Source: Corella eumyota (lineage: Eukaryota > Chordata > Ascidiacea > Phlebobranchia > Corellidae). From it: a DNA stretch of 64,000 nucleotides. The position numbers and the translations under genes are program-made. Location: positions 11,284,001 through 11,348,000 of the forward strand of contig OY720103.1 in assembly GCA_963082875.1 (NCBI GenBank), written 5' to 3'. Under the pieces are notes generated by a model that was not told where the DNA came from, ran no database searches, and saw nothing but the letters and a program-made list of their open reading frames with translations. Below are positions 47,401 through 58,200 of this stretch, in pieces. Numbering within the stretch: the stretch's first letter is position 1; every line of letters starts with the position of its first letter.

Positions 47401-50400
47401 AATTATGAATTTTAGCATTCATTTTATTAAATTTGTTTTATATTTTGCTGATAAACAATGTATAAAGGTTGCCAATATAGAATGAAATTTGGCAAAACGA
47501 TATTAAGTAAAAAACTTATTGTATTGTTTCTGACATTAACTATATTTACCGTGTTGATATTTTTGTTATTTATTAAACAGTTTTCTTCACAGATTTCTTC
47601 TAATTTGGCTGAAATTTCAAGTGAAAGTGAAGATGAGGTAAGCAGTTAACGAATTTTGTTTATTTAAATTACATTTAAAATGAAATGGTTTTAAGTATTG
47701 TACAAATTAAAACAAATTCTTGTTATTATTTAAAGTAAAATTAAATTATATATAACTTCCTTAGTGTAGTTTTATGTTGAATTTTATGGTAATATCAAAT
47801 TACATAGGTTTCTTTGTTTAGAAATTATCAGATGTTTTGTCCTTACTAGTTAAGTTGTGTTTCTGAGTCTGAAGCTAATTTTTTTTGTTTTACAAGGCAA
47901 CTTTAAAACTAGGTGTTTGGTACACAAATTCCTTTAATAAAATTGTAATACTTTTATTATTGAAAAACACAACTTTAATTAACAACACCAATTAAAAAAA
48001 TGTAAACAATTAAAACTTTGTATAGAGCAGGGGTCAGCAACCTATTTCGCATTGCGAAACGATTTAAAACTAAATATTTTTTGCGAAACAGCCTTTAAAA
48101 AATTCAAATCTTCATCACAAATAAAAATGTATCAAATTTTAAGCAATTCATTTCTATATCAAATCGATGATTGGCATTTTTGAATGTTTCTAATACAAAA
48201 TAAGCTTACAAATCAAAAAATAATCATCTTTCTGTTGTAAAGCATTTTAACTCGAAAAAAAATGTGGCCGATAACGTACAGCTCACAAACCTGCGCCTGG
48301 TGGTTGCGACCACTAGTATAATGTGGTGGCCAGACATTTGAACCCCTTTTATCTGAACACCTTACATTTAAACCTTTTCATTTAAACCTCTTACATGTGA
48401 ACCCCTTCATTTGAATCCTTTACATTTAAACCCCTTACATTTAAACCTCTTACATTTATACCCCTTCATTTGAACACCTTACATTTGAACCCCTTAAATT
48501 TGAATCCTTTACATTTGAACCCCTTACATGTGAACCCCTTCATTTGAATCCCTTACATTTGAACCCCTTACATTTGAACCTCTTATTTGAACACCTTACA
48601 TTTGAACCCCTTTTATCTAAACACCTTACATTTGAACCCCTTCATTTGAACCTCTTACATGTGAATCCCTTCATTTGAACCCTTTACATTTGAACCCCTT
48701 ACATTTGAACCCCTTACATTTGAACCCCCTACATTTGAACCCCTTCATTTGAACCCCTTACATTTGAACCCCCTTCATTTGAATCCCCTACATTTGAACC
48801 TCTTACATTTGAACCCTTTTATCTGAACACCTTACATTTGAACCCCTTACATTTGAACCCCCTACATTTGAATCCCTTCATTTGAACACCTTACATTTAA
48901 ACCCCTTCATTTGAACCTCTTACATTTGAACCCCTTACATTTGAACCCCCTACATTTGAATCTCTTCATTTGAACACCTTACATTTAAACCCCTTCATTT
49001 GAACCCCTTACATTTGAACCCCTTACATTTGAACCCCCTACATTTGAATCCCTTCATTTGAACACCTTACATTTGAACCCTTTCATTTGAACCCTTTACA
49101 TTTGAACCCCTTACATTTTAACCCCTTACATGTGAACCCCTTCATTTGAACCCCTTACATTTGTGTTGTAAGGGGTTTAAAACCATTGTTTGTACAACTA
49201 TAAAATTATATTTAAATTAAGTAGACAAAAGCTGCAAGAGTCGCAACCAAAAACAAGTCATTACATTTCACAATATAACATACCTTCAATTTACATAAAC
49301 TTTTCCATTATTTTTAAAACTGATAAACTAGTTTTTAAATTTTGCTGATTAGAAATGTACAAGGGTTGCCAATATAGAATAAAATTTGGCAAAATAATAT
49401 TATGCAAAAAAATTTCTAACATTTCTTTATTTACCGTGTTGATATTTTTGTTATTTATTAAACAGTTTTCTTCACAGTTTTCTTCTGATTTGGCTGAAAT
49501 TTCAAGTGAAAGTGAAGATGAGGTAAGCAGCAATGAATTTTGTTTATTTAAATAACATTAAAATGAAATGCTTTTAAGTATTGTATAAATTAAAACAAAT
49601 TCTTGTTATTATTTAAATAAAAAATTAAAATATATATGATTTCTTTACTGTAGTTTCATGTTGAAATTCATGGTTATATTGAATTACATAGGTTTCTTTG
49701 TTTTAGAAATTATTAGATGTTTTGTCTTTAGTAGTTAAGTTGTGTTTCTGAGTCTAAAGCTAATTTTCTTTGTTTTACAAGGCAACTTTTGAACTGGGTA
49801 TTTGGTACACAAATTGCCTTAATAGAATTGTGAAACAGATTATTTTAATATTGAAAAACACAACTTTAATTAACAACACCAATTAAAAAAAGGAAAACAA
49901 TTAAAACTCCGTATAGAGCAGGGGTCAGCAACCTTTTTCGCATTGCGAAACGATTTAAAACTAAATATTTTTTTGCAAAACAGCCTTTAAAAAATCCAAA
50001 TACTCACCAATAAAAATGTATAAAGTTTAAAGCAATTAATTTCTATATCAAAACGATGATTAACAGTTTTAAATGTTTTAAAGACAAAATAAGCTTACAA
50101 ATCAAAAAATAATCACCTTTCTGTTGTAAAGCATTTTAACTCGAAAAAGTATATGGCCCGATAACGTACAGCTGACAAACTGGGCCTGGGCCTGGGCCTG
50201 GTGGTTGTGACCACTAGTATAATGTATATACTAATTTTTTTTAGACTTGCATTTAATTATTGCAACAACATGTGGTTCAAATTTACCTCCTTAGAATTAT
50301 ATTATTTGTTTATATATTTCCTAAATTTATACAAATGTCTTTGTTTATAAATCTATATTTAAGCTAGCTAACTAATAAAAATTTTTTTTTTAAGAATTTA

Positions 50401-53400
50401 CTATAATAAAAGCTTTTATACATACAAATCATATATAATTTATATTTAATATTTAGATCTATCTTGGTGATACTCATTCTCCTATACAAATAACATCAAG
50501 TAAAAAGGGACTTAATGTAAGTACTACATTTTTTACCTGTTTTTATAATTAATTTAATTAAAATTACATTTTTTGTTTTTTTAAGAGGCGTTATTTCATA
50601 AATCGAGTTTTTTTGTCATAATTAATTCAAAATTTAAATCAAACTTAAAAAATTAATCCAAATTGGAATAACTTTTCTGTTAAATTTTATATTAATAACA
50701 ATAAATTAATAAACTTCTAATAACAACAAACCAACCTTCTACTTGTTTTAATAATTAAATTCAAGTTGGTTATTAAATAAAAATTAAATTTGTTAAAAGT
50801 ATTAAACTAATTATTGTAAAGTATATTACTACCATGTTGTACTTTTATAGATTAAAATTAAAGGAAATGTTTATCCAAAAGATGTTGATAAACTTGTTGA
50901 CAAATTACAAAGTTCAACCAAACCAGTTGAGTTATGTGTGTGTCCAACTTTTAAGGATGGCAGTTTAACAATGTTTACTCACCAAGTTCTTCCAATAATA
51001 AAAAAAAAATCAAACATAAAGGTGACCACCTAATTCTTTGTTACTTTTAGCATTGGAAGTAAATAGTAAAATTCTGTTATTTAAATGTGTTTTAGGAAGT
51101 TAATAATGTAAATAGAGTTTTGTATTTTAAGTATTTGTTTAAATATAAATATATTTGTTAAAATATTTAAAAATGAAAAAAATAATATTTATTGTAACTC
51201 TCCGTTTTAAATAAATTATTAAATATTAGGTTGATTTCATTAACCTTTTATTCAACAAACTCTCACTTGATGACATCACAAAGCTGTGTGATTGTTTGCA
51301 CAAAATTGAAAGTTTATGGCTTGTTGGTTGTGATTCTGAAGGGCGAGAGTTACTAAGAGTTGCAAGAAATAAGAATGCAGAGGTTTGTTAAATATGTAAA
51401 CAAACTTAATGCAAAATAATTCAATTTTACAAAAACCTAATTTATTTTGAATTTACTATTAGCTTTAAATAACTATTTTTGTGCTAAATTTCATTTAATT
51501 AATTAAACGTATGCTGATTAAACAACTTATTTTGGAATTACATGTAACTTATAACAAAAAAGATCAATGTTATTAAAATGCTTATTTTTTTAGAAAACTA
51601 AAATAGAAGGTGTTCATGGTTTACCTGAAGATTATTTAAACTTACAAGAACCATCTGATCAACTAACTACAGATATAGTCAAGCTAACATCTACTCAGGT
51701 AATATAAAATTTTTCTAAACTTCTATGTAGAGAGAGAGCATGGAACAATAATTTATCATACCAGTTTCTTTACAACTTTTATGTTTATACCACTTTACAT
51801 TTATTATATTAAATATTTGAAATGTAATAGGGTTTAAACCCAACATTTTAACAAAAAGAACAAAAAGCTAAGTAACTTACATCATTAGTAATAAAAAATA
51901 TAGTGTGCAACATAATGTCATGATATTAATATTAACAATAACAACACAGCAGATAATAAATTATCCAAAGGTGCCTTACTTACTTATTAAAATTCAATTT
52001 AACTTTCTTGTCAAAATCTGAGTCGAAATTCAATTTTATTTTTAAAAACCGTGGAAATGAAATCTGATTATTTTATTCAGGCAAATAAAACTGATGATCC
52101 TTCTGTAACCACAACAATGACAAGTAAAATGTTGAAATTTACCCAAGACTGCTTTAAATCTGGGCAGACTAGTAGTGAAGAGTGGACCAAGTTGACTAAA
52201 GTAGCCTACAACGGAATAATGGAAAAAGAAATGGTATTTGAAAACTTTGGACCTGAAAAAGTTGATTACTGGAAAAGATTCAAAAGATTTGAAAATGCTA
52301 AAACTAGACAAAGCCTATTTAAAGGGGTAGAACACATGAAATATTCAAATTTAGATTGGCAATACTTTCTTTGTGCAGTTTACATGATTCAACATCTTTC
52401 CATGGATGAGTTTGAATCCACATTTACCTGGTTAATGGACTATTTAAAAACACAAACTTTCAAGTTTAATGTGTGCAAATTTCTTTATGGTTTGTGTAAT
52501 GAACAAAACTCAAGGAAAGTAAAGAAGATGTTGGGTTTAGAAACTGATTTAACATCAAAGAGAAATATTTTGTTTAACTACCTTAGTTATTACTTAAAAC
52601 ATTGGTATTCACCAAATTTTGTTTCTTTGTATGAATTAACAAAAGAATATGGAAGAGAACTTCAAGATTGGGTTATTGAACATTTACCTTCAATCGTGTA
52701 TATCAGTGATGATTTTTCTCCCAATGATGTTACAAGTCTCGTTGAAATCCTTCAACTTTCAATTAAACCTATAGAGTTACGTGTGTATTCAACTTTTAAG
52801 GATGGCAGTTTAACAATGTTTTTTCACCAAGTTTTTTCAATAATAAAAGAAAAATCAAACATAAGGGTAAACGATTATTTTTTTGTTTTTGTGAAATTTT
52901 TATTTTAAATTAGTTACAAACTTTTATTTTATAGAATTGGTTTATTTTAGTAAGTACTTGTAATAAAACAATTTTACAAATTTACTAAATATTAGGTTAG
53001 ATTCGTGGACGTAAGGCGCAACAAACTCTCACTTGATGACATCACAAAGCTCTGTGATTGTTTGCACAAGATTGAAAGATTGTATCTTAATGGTTGTGAT
53101 ATTGATTCTGAAGGAAGAGAATTGTTAAGAGTTGCAAGATATAAGAATGCAAAGGTTTGGAAATATGTTTTGTATACTGTAGCTTAATTTTATGATTTTT
53201 AGGTTTTTGTTACAATTTGGCATTTCTAAATATTGTTATGAGAAATGTGATATGTGTTGTATAATATTTAATGCAGCTAAAATTACCAACAACTAAAATA
53301 TTTGGAGTTTCTGGTTTGCCAGAAGAATACTCCATTGCACAAGATCAATCTGATCAATCATTAACCGAACCAGTAACACTAAAAACTAACCAGGTAATTA

Positions 53401-56392
53401 AGAAACTAGGTGCTTTTTATGTGTAAAATTATTGTCTAAAACATTTAAAAATTCAAATATGATTTAAATGTTTTTTTTTTCGTTTAAAGGCTGAAGATTT
53501 AACTGCACCAGGAATTGAAGTTATATATGGGGATAAATCTGGTAAGTTTGCCATAATACTTTATTTAATTTTTATCTTTAGTTTTATTGATTTAATCAGT
53601 TTTCTAATTTGGCTTTTTATTGATTGTTTACAGTTTTTTTTCGATAAACTAAGATTAAAATAACTCATATTGTTTTTAAGACACTGTAACCAAGGTGATT
53701 GGTGTGAAAGGGGGCAGAGTTGAAGTATCAGGATGTTACATTGATATTCCTGAAGGTGCACTTACTGAGGATGTTCAAATTACTGTCCATGTTGTTCAAT
53801 GCAATAATGTTTCCCCCCCTATAAAGGTGTTTGTTTTTACAAAGTTGTTTTACATATATTGTTTACTACATAAATTTTTTTTTTATTACTAGAATATTCA
53901 AAAAAGTTTTTTTTGCAATATAACATTTTTTTTAAAGAAAACATTTTAATTATTGCCAAATTTTATATCCCATGTTTTTTATTAAATATATTATTGTTTT
54001 GTTTAGGAAAATCCAACATATTTGTTGACTCCTCAATTTGAATGCTTGCCACATGGATTAAAGTTTAAGGTTCCAGTTACAATATCTCTTTCCACTCCAT
54101 TTTACTCAACAACTGGAACCTGTGTAGTCACGGTAATTTTGTTTTTGTAAATTTTGTTTAGGATGGAATTAGAAATTACCATATATAGTAAAATTTTGTC
54201 AAAATCAATTTGCTTTAAGTAAAAGACTAGCAGGATAACTTTTGAGTATTTTAACAACTGGATTCTGTTTTTCAATTAGGGTTTATAACTATTCAAGTTT
54301 TTGTCTGTTAACTTTTAAAATAAGAGATTAATAAAAGTGGCTTAAGAAAGAATAAAAAAAATGCTTTATTCAACTAGCAAATTATTATTTTCGATCACAT
54401 GTAATGTAAGGTGGTGTAGTGGTTAGAACACTTGCAACACTACATGAGGTCCTGGGTTTGATTCTCACTGCTCTTGTGCTGTAGTGCCATTGAGTTAGCC
54501 ACTATACACAGTATAAACTCCTGATGAGCCAAACTGCAAAAGGCAATTGAGACTGGGTTGAGGTGATGTGTTTAGATTGTAAGTTGACCTTTTCACATCA
54601 AGGATAAAGATATAAAAAAAAAATACTAATTTGTAATTTTCATCTGTTATTGGGTGTGGTCTATTCTCAAGTTTTTTTTTATATGTTTTTGTTATTATTT
54701 AAGCCTCAAGTAAGTCAGGATGGAACAGTTTGGGAAGATATCGCTGAAGTTATTTTGGGAGATTCTCGAACAATTCAGTTTCAAGTTGATCATTTATCTT
54801 TGTAAATAATAAATATGTTTTATTTAAAAAAAATAGTTTGTAAAATTATTTTTATTTAAATGCTTTTTATGTTAAAGGTTTAGGGTTGTAAAGGATTGGA
54901 TATTTGGAAAGAATGAAAATCCCCAAAAAGATAAAATATTTGATTGTTACCATGAACAAAAATCAAATTTAAAATTGTTTGTTATGGACAACAAAGATAA
55001 CATTAAATCAAATGGAAGTTCGGTTTTCATTGTGATTGTTCCAATAAGGTTAATTGTTCATGGTTTTTATGACTTCACCATACTATTTAGGCTTAAAACA
55101 TTATTATTTAAATTCTGACTTAATATTTTTAGACAAATTGATGAGGTGTTGTTCACAATTTCCCACAAGGGTTTTGAAACTTTTTCAAAGACCTATGAGA
55201 GCACAGTTAATCAATCTGATGTAATCGAGATAACTTTCAAACCTGGATTTGAAAATGAAAACCTGTCAGATATAATATTCACTTATTCAGTCACAAATCT
55301 TTCAACTAAGAAAGTTGTTGATGGTGGATTTCAATTTCCCGAAATTATCCAACAACCAGCAGGTTTGTGTCATTAAATCTAAACTTTTTTTCAAGGTAAA
55401 TGTTAGGAAATTAAATTTAATATATAGGGTGAGTTAGAAATTGTTTGTTTATAGTATTACTTAACAACAATCTTAAAAAAAACAGCAAATCTTTTCTTTT
55501 TATTCTGTAATATATGTATTAAATTAGTAAACATAAGCCTTAAATAATATATAAGCAAATATTTGTAATTTTAGTTTAATTTTTAATATATTTAATATTG
55601 TTGTTTCTAATTTAAGTTTAACAATATCTTACGGAAAACTTATTTATATTTATATTTTTTCATAAAGTTTATTAAAAGACTAATTTGATAATTTCTCGTG
55701 TAGAAACAAAAGGCAAATCACAAAATATTGAGCCCGAAAAAGATCAACAAATTCAGGGTTCTAGTAAGCAGACCAGTGATGTGGAAGATGCAGTAAGCTA
55801 AAAAAAATATTTTAATTAAAATAGTCCTTTATTATATCTTTTAATAAAAAATTGACTGTTTAAAGGTGCACAAAATGCTTGCTAATTGTACTATATAATT
55901 TTTACTGTTTTAATTGAATATTTTTGTTTTTAGAGTGAATGTCTTCCATCTACTTCCACTGGACCTTTTCCAACCTCTACTAATCCTCCACAAGGTCAGT
56001 TTTGTGTTTAAACCAACTTTTTATTTTTAAAGATTTTACAATGCATGACTACCTTCTAAATTGTTTGTCTAGGAAGTTTAGGAACAAAAATTCAGTTAAA
56101 CATTGGAGACCACTCTACAGTTAACTTCACATCTACTGGTACAATCTTAAAATTTTATGTAATTATGGTTATATGAGAAAGCTAACTTAATTTAATTAAA
56201 TTGTGGGTGTATTGATAGATTATAGTAAAACAATATGTTGCCCATTAAATCTTATGTTATTTTATTGTAGATGTCGAGATGAATAAATGCAAGTTGGACG
56301 GTTGTGATATGATGGCCAAAGAAATTAAAAAAGTCAATATTCAAGAGGGTTCCATAATACAAGCTGGCGATGTTAAAAAAATATTAGACTAA
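44475..56392 (+). CDS. Copy E: full-length NLR-like LRR-ZU5-UPA gene, all frames open
   Basis: Exons: 44475-44480, 45252-45308 (SSESEDE), 45985-46104, 46293-46391, 46883-47002, 47224-47322 (two DLDEN/DLKT pairs), 47581-47637 and 49466-49522 (SSESEDE again, twice), 50457-50516 (HSPI), 50851-51021, 51230-51382, 51594-51698 (first LRR module), 52081-52866 (winged helix/HD2-like), 52996-53154, 53277-53393 (second LRR module), 53490-53541, 53681-53826, 54007-54132, 54704-54801 (ZU5), 54878-55048, 55133-55362 (UPA), 55704-55792, 55934-55994, 56073-56138 (GDH tail motif), 56271-56392 (TAA). About 1108 residues. Cleavage position VDHLSL: Ser kept, following Trp lost. The 51230 exon lacks two residues after the LRR cysteine. 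No NACHT. This is the best candidate for an expressed full-length member. Confidence 0.75.
44856..45051. mobile_element. 196-bp MITE with ~30-bp inverted ends
   Basis: It starts GGTACCTATAAA and ends with its complement TTTATAGGTACC; the match continues inward through GATCGAATGGATC. It is non-coding, with GGGGTTAGGGTTTAA in the middle. The target duplication is short or absent, so the superfamily is unclear. It lies in the first intron of copy E. Confidence 0.65.
45112..45148. other. Perfect 16-bp hairpin in intron of copy E
   Basis: ACCTTTTTACATAGGC, a five-base ACTTA loop, and the exact complement. No T-run or neighbouring gene suggests a role. It may be the remains of a short inverted-repeat element. 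Confidence 0.5.
47458..47637 (+). other. Possible membrane-anchored alternative start exon, copy E (first)
   Basis: An ATG at 47458 opens a frame that runs through the acceptor at 47580 into the SSESEDE exon. It starts MYKGCQYRMKFGKTILSKK, a short basic end. A ~20-residue hydrophobic stretch (LIVLFLTLTIFTVLIFLLFI) follows, then Lys and the acidic exon. This is the shape of a signal anchor. The alternative is that this is just the pyrimidine-rich intron before 47581. The duplicate at 49355 keeps the frame despite a small in-frame deletion, which favours coding. Confidence 0.4.
48028..48314. mobile_element. hAT-type MITE in copy E (first)
   Basis: Same CAGGGGTCAGCAAC start and GTTGCGACCACT end, flanked by TATAGAG and GTATAATG. 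It was copied together with the upstream SSESEDE exon; the second copy lies at 49919. Confidence 0.65.
48335..49170 (+). repeat. 15-bp minisatellite array
   Basis: Over 50 tandem copies of ACATTTGAACCCCTT, mixed with 14-base forms lacking one A and with C-run length changes. The array starts a few bases behind the MITE at 48028-48314 and ends at TTGTGTTGTAAGGGG. It separates the two duplicated SSESEDE/MITE segments of copy E. Confidence 0.9.
49188..49300 (-). repeat. Inverted copy of the 9262-9375 repeat
   Basis: CAAGAGTCGCAACCAAAAACAAG and TTCACAATATAACATACCTTC are the reverse complement of the block behind copy A. It may be the end of an unrecognised element that carried the minisatellite. 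Confidence 0.4.
49355..49522 (+). other. Possible membrane-anchored alternative start exon, copy E (second)
   Basis: Duplicate of the 47458 frame: MYKGCQYRIKFGK, then a shorter hydrophobic stretch (NISLFTVLIFLLFI), then the acidic SSESEDE part. It is four residues shorter but in frame. The acceptor AAACAG at 49460-49465 also permits the short exon 49466-49522. Confidence 0.4.
49919..50215. mobile_element. hAT-type MITE in copy E (second)
   Basis: Same ends and flanks (GTATAGAG / GTATAATG) as the others. It contains three GGGCCT repeats near its right end. Confidence 0.65.
53490..55362 (+). other. ZU5-UPA (FIIND-like) coding region, copy E
   Basis: ZU5: GGRVEVSGCYIDIPEGAL, PHGLKFKVPVTISL. 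Cleavage-site segment FQVDHLSLFRVVKDW, joined across the 54801/54878 splice. UPA-like half: WIFGKNENPQ, FTYSVTNLST. The intron before 54704 has taken up a SINE without harming the frame. Confidence 0.65.
54408..54625 (+). repeat. tRNA-derived SINE in copy E
   Basis: Head GTGGTGTAGTGGTTAGAACAC (box A), GGTTTGATTCTCAC (box B), shortened body, tail CACATCAAGGATAAAGATA followed by an A-run. It lies in the ZU5 intron between 54132 and 54704. Confidence 0.65.
56073..56392 (+). other. C-terminal tail exons of copy E with RHIM-like motif
   Basis: Exon 56073-56138 encodes SLGTKIQLNIGDHSTVNF. The core (I/L)NIG-D-x-x-x-V resembles the RHIM pattern (I/V)Q(I/V)G-x-x-N-x-M/V. Exon 56271-56392 encodes DVEMNKCKLDGCDMMAKE and ends AGDVKKILD, TAA. 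The tail would follow UPA, where NLRP1/CARD8 carry a CARD. Motif length is short; function inferred. Confidence 0.45.
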
Positions 56393-56799
56393 AAAATTTT
56401 ATTTTAAACTAAGATTTAATTTTAATTTTTCTGATTAATTATAAATTTTTTTATACTTTAATAGTAATTGTGGCTCTTGCTAGTTACTAACAACTAAAAA
56501 AGAGTTAAGTAAGTTAACTGTATTTTCTTTCTAGTACTAAATTGAAAAGTTCAAATTTTTCTTCAGCTTTACTTTGTTCAAACTTTATGTATTTTTTTTA
56601 TGACTTTATGTTTAAATGGACATTTTTATTAAACTTCACTGTAAAATGAAATCACTTTGTATTTAAAATTACATTTATTTTCCAACTTTAAAATACTATC
56701 CTCCCTTATTTTTATTAAGTATCTTAACTACCAGCACATTATGCAATTTAAAATTTATTTCAAATTTATATTAAAAAAACACCTATTTTTATTTAACTT

Positions 56800-58200
56800 T
56801 TGTAACCAACATTGCCTTTCTCAGTTATATTTAACACCTTTCTTCATATTTTTATATTTTACCCATAGCACTTATAACATGTTTTCGTTCCCCTTAATCT
56901 TGCTATAAGAGAAATTTTGTGACTTGCTTTTTTTAGTTAATTTTTTAAGATTGTATGCATTGCTTTTTTTAGTTGTTTTTTTTGTAAGTGTTTATGATTT
57001 GTGTTTTGGGGTTTTTTTGATAGATTTTCCGCTTTGTTTTCTGGTTTGTTTTTATTTCCTAGGATTTAAGGCCTTGCCTTTTTGGTTATTTTAGGAGATT
57101 TTTGGGCCTTGTCTTTTCGAGTTCTCTTTTCGTATAATCAAACTTATGCCCTTATTTATTGAATTTTTTTTACGGCAAAGTTGTGCTTATTGAAATAGTT
57201 GCATACATTTTTGTAAACATTTTATATTAACGGTTTTTTTCTATTTGCACTGATGGATTTTTGTTAGTTTTTAGAACCTAAAATTTTGCGTATTTTAATA
57301 GATTTCTAAAGTTTAATTTTGTTTTGAAAACTATAATTAGCAAAGAATGAATTTACTTGTTATAGGTTAGAACAACACCCATTATTAATATGCTCTATTT
57401 TGCCTTATAAACCAAATATAAAAAGTTATTTAAAGGCTTTAGTCAGATGTCGCTATCATTAAACAAACTTAAATAACATTTAGATTCCACCAAACAACTG
57501 GTAGCAACCCATTAATGCGATACTTCGTACCTAAATTAATTGTAAATGTTATAGTAAAGTTAACGGTCGGCATAGTGCAATGAAAACACTTTGCTTTAGT
57601 ACAGCCTCTACAGGTGCCTATGCGCTTCCACGTTGTAGCATCCAAGTCAATATAAATGATGTGAATTCCTGAAGAGTTAAACCTATTGGCAAATTATTTA
57701 TCGAATGGTTAAGATAATAAAAATTGTCAAATATTATTTTATTTGTTACGTTAATTATATTAAGTTAATTAAAGTCTAAGTTCGATATTTTTAATCCTTT
57801 GAAAAACAGGGGTTATGAATTCTGTCACAAATCGGTTACTGGAAACACGCCAAAACAAATAGTTATTAAACGTCATAACAGGAACTTAGTGATGTCAGAA
57901 TTGAAAGTTAGATATTAATTAAACTTTGTGACGTTATATAGAAAGAATTATAGTTTTTGTTCGCCTAAATAAGTGTAATATTATGTAATAATCATGGAAT
58001 AATCGTAGTAGTTAGACAAACACAACGCCTACGATTGATCTGATGATTGTTTTTTAATCAAATTAATTTTAACAATATTTTATTTTTTAGTAACAGGAGT
58101 TTGGTTGTTAGAAGATTTAACTCAAAATATCTGTGATTTTCATGGAGAAAAACTTTGAAGTATATCAGTCGATGAACGAATAGCTTCTTAAATCATGGAT
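56800..58200 (+). promoter_or_regulatory. Conserved upstream block of copy F (type 1)
   Basis: Third copy of the block found before B and D, with the same core (about 57480-57670) and the CAAATCGGTTACTGGAAACA and GATGTCAGAATTGAAAGTTAGA elements. It is more diverged at its start. It ends at ATGGAT (58195-58200). Confidence 0.55.

Noticed and set aside
48335-49170. CRISPR-like array because of many short repeats
   Set aside because: Repeats are contiguous without unique spacers, in eukaryotic intron DNA; it is a minisatellite.
54408-54480. tRNA gene candidate with box A and box B
   Set aside because: The cloverleaf stems do not pair well, and the same head continues into a shared SINE body and tail at other loci.
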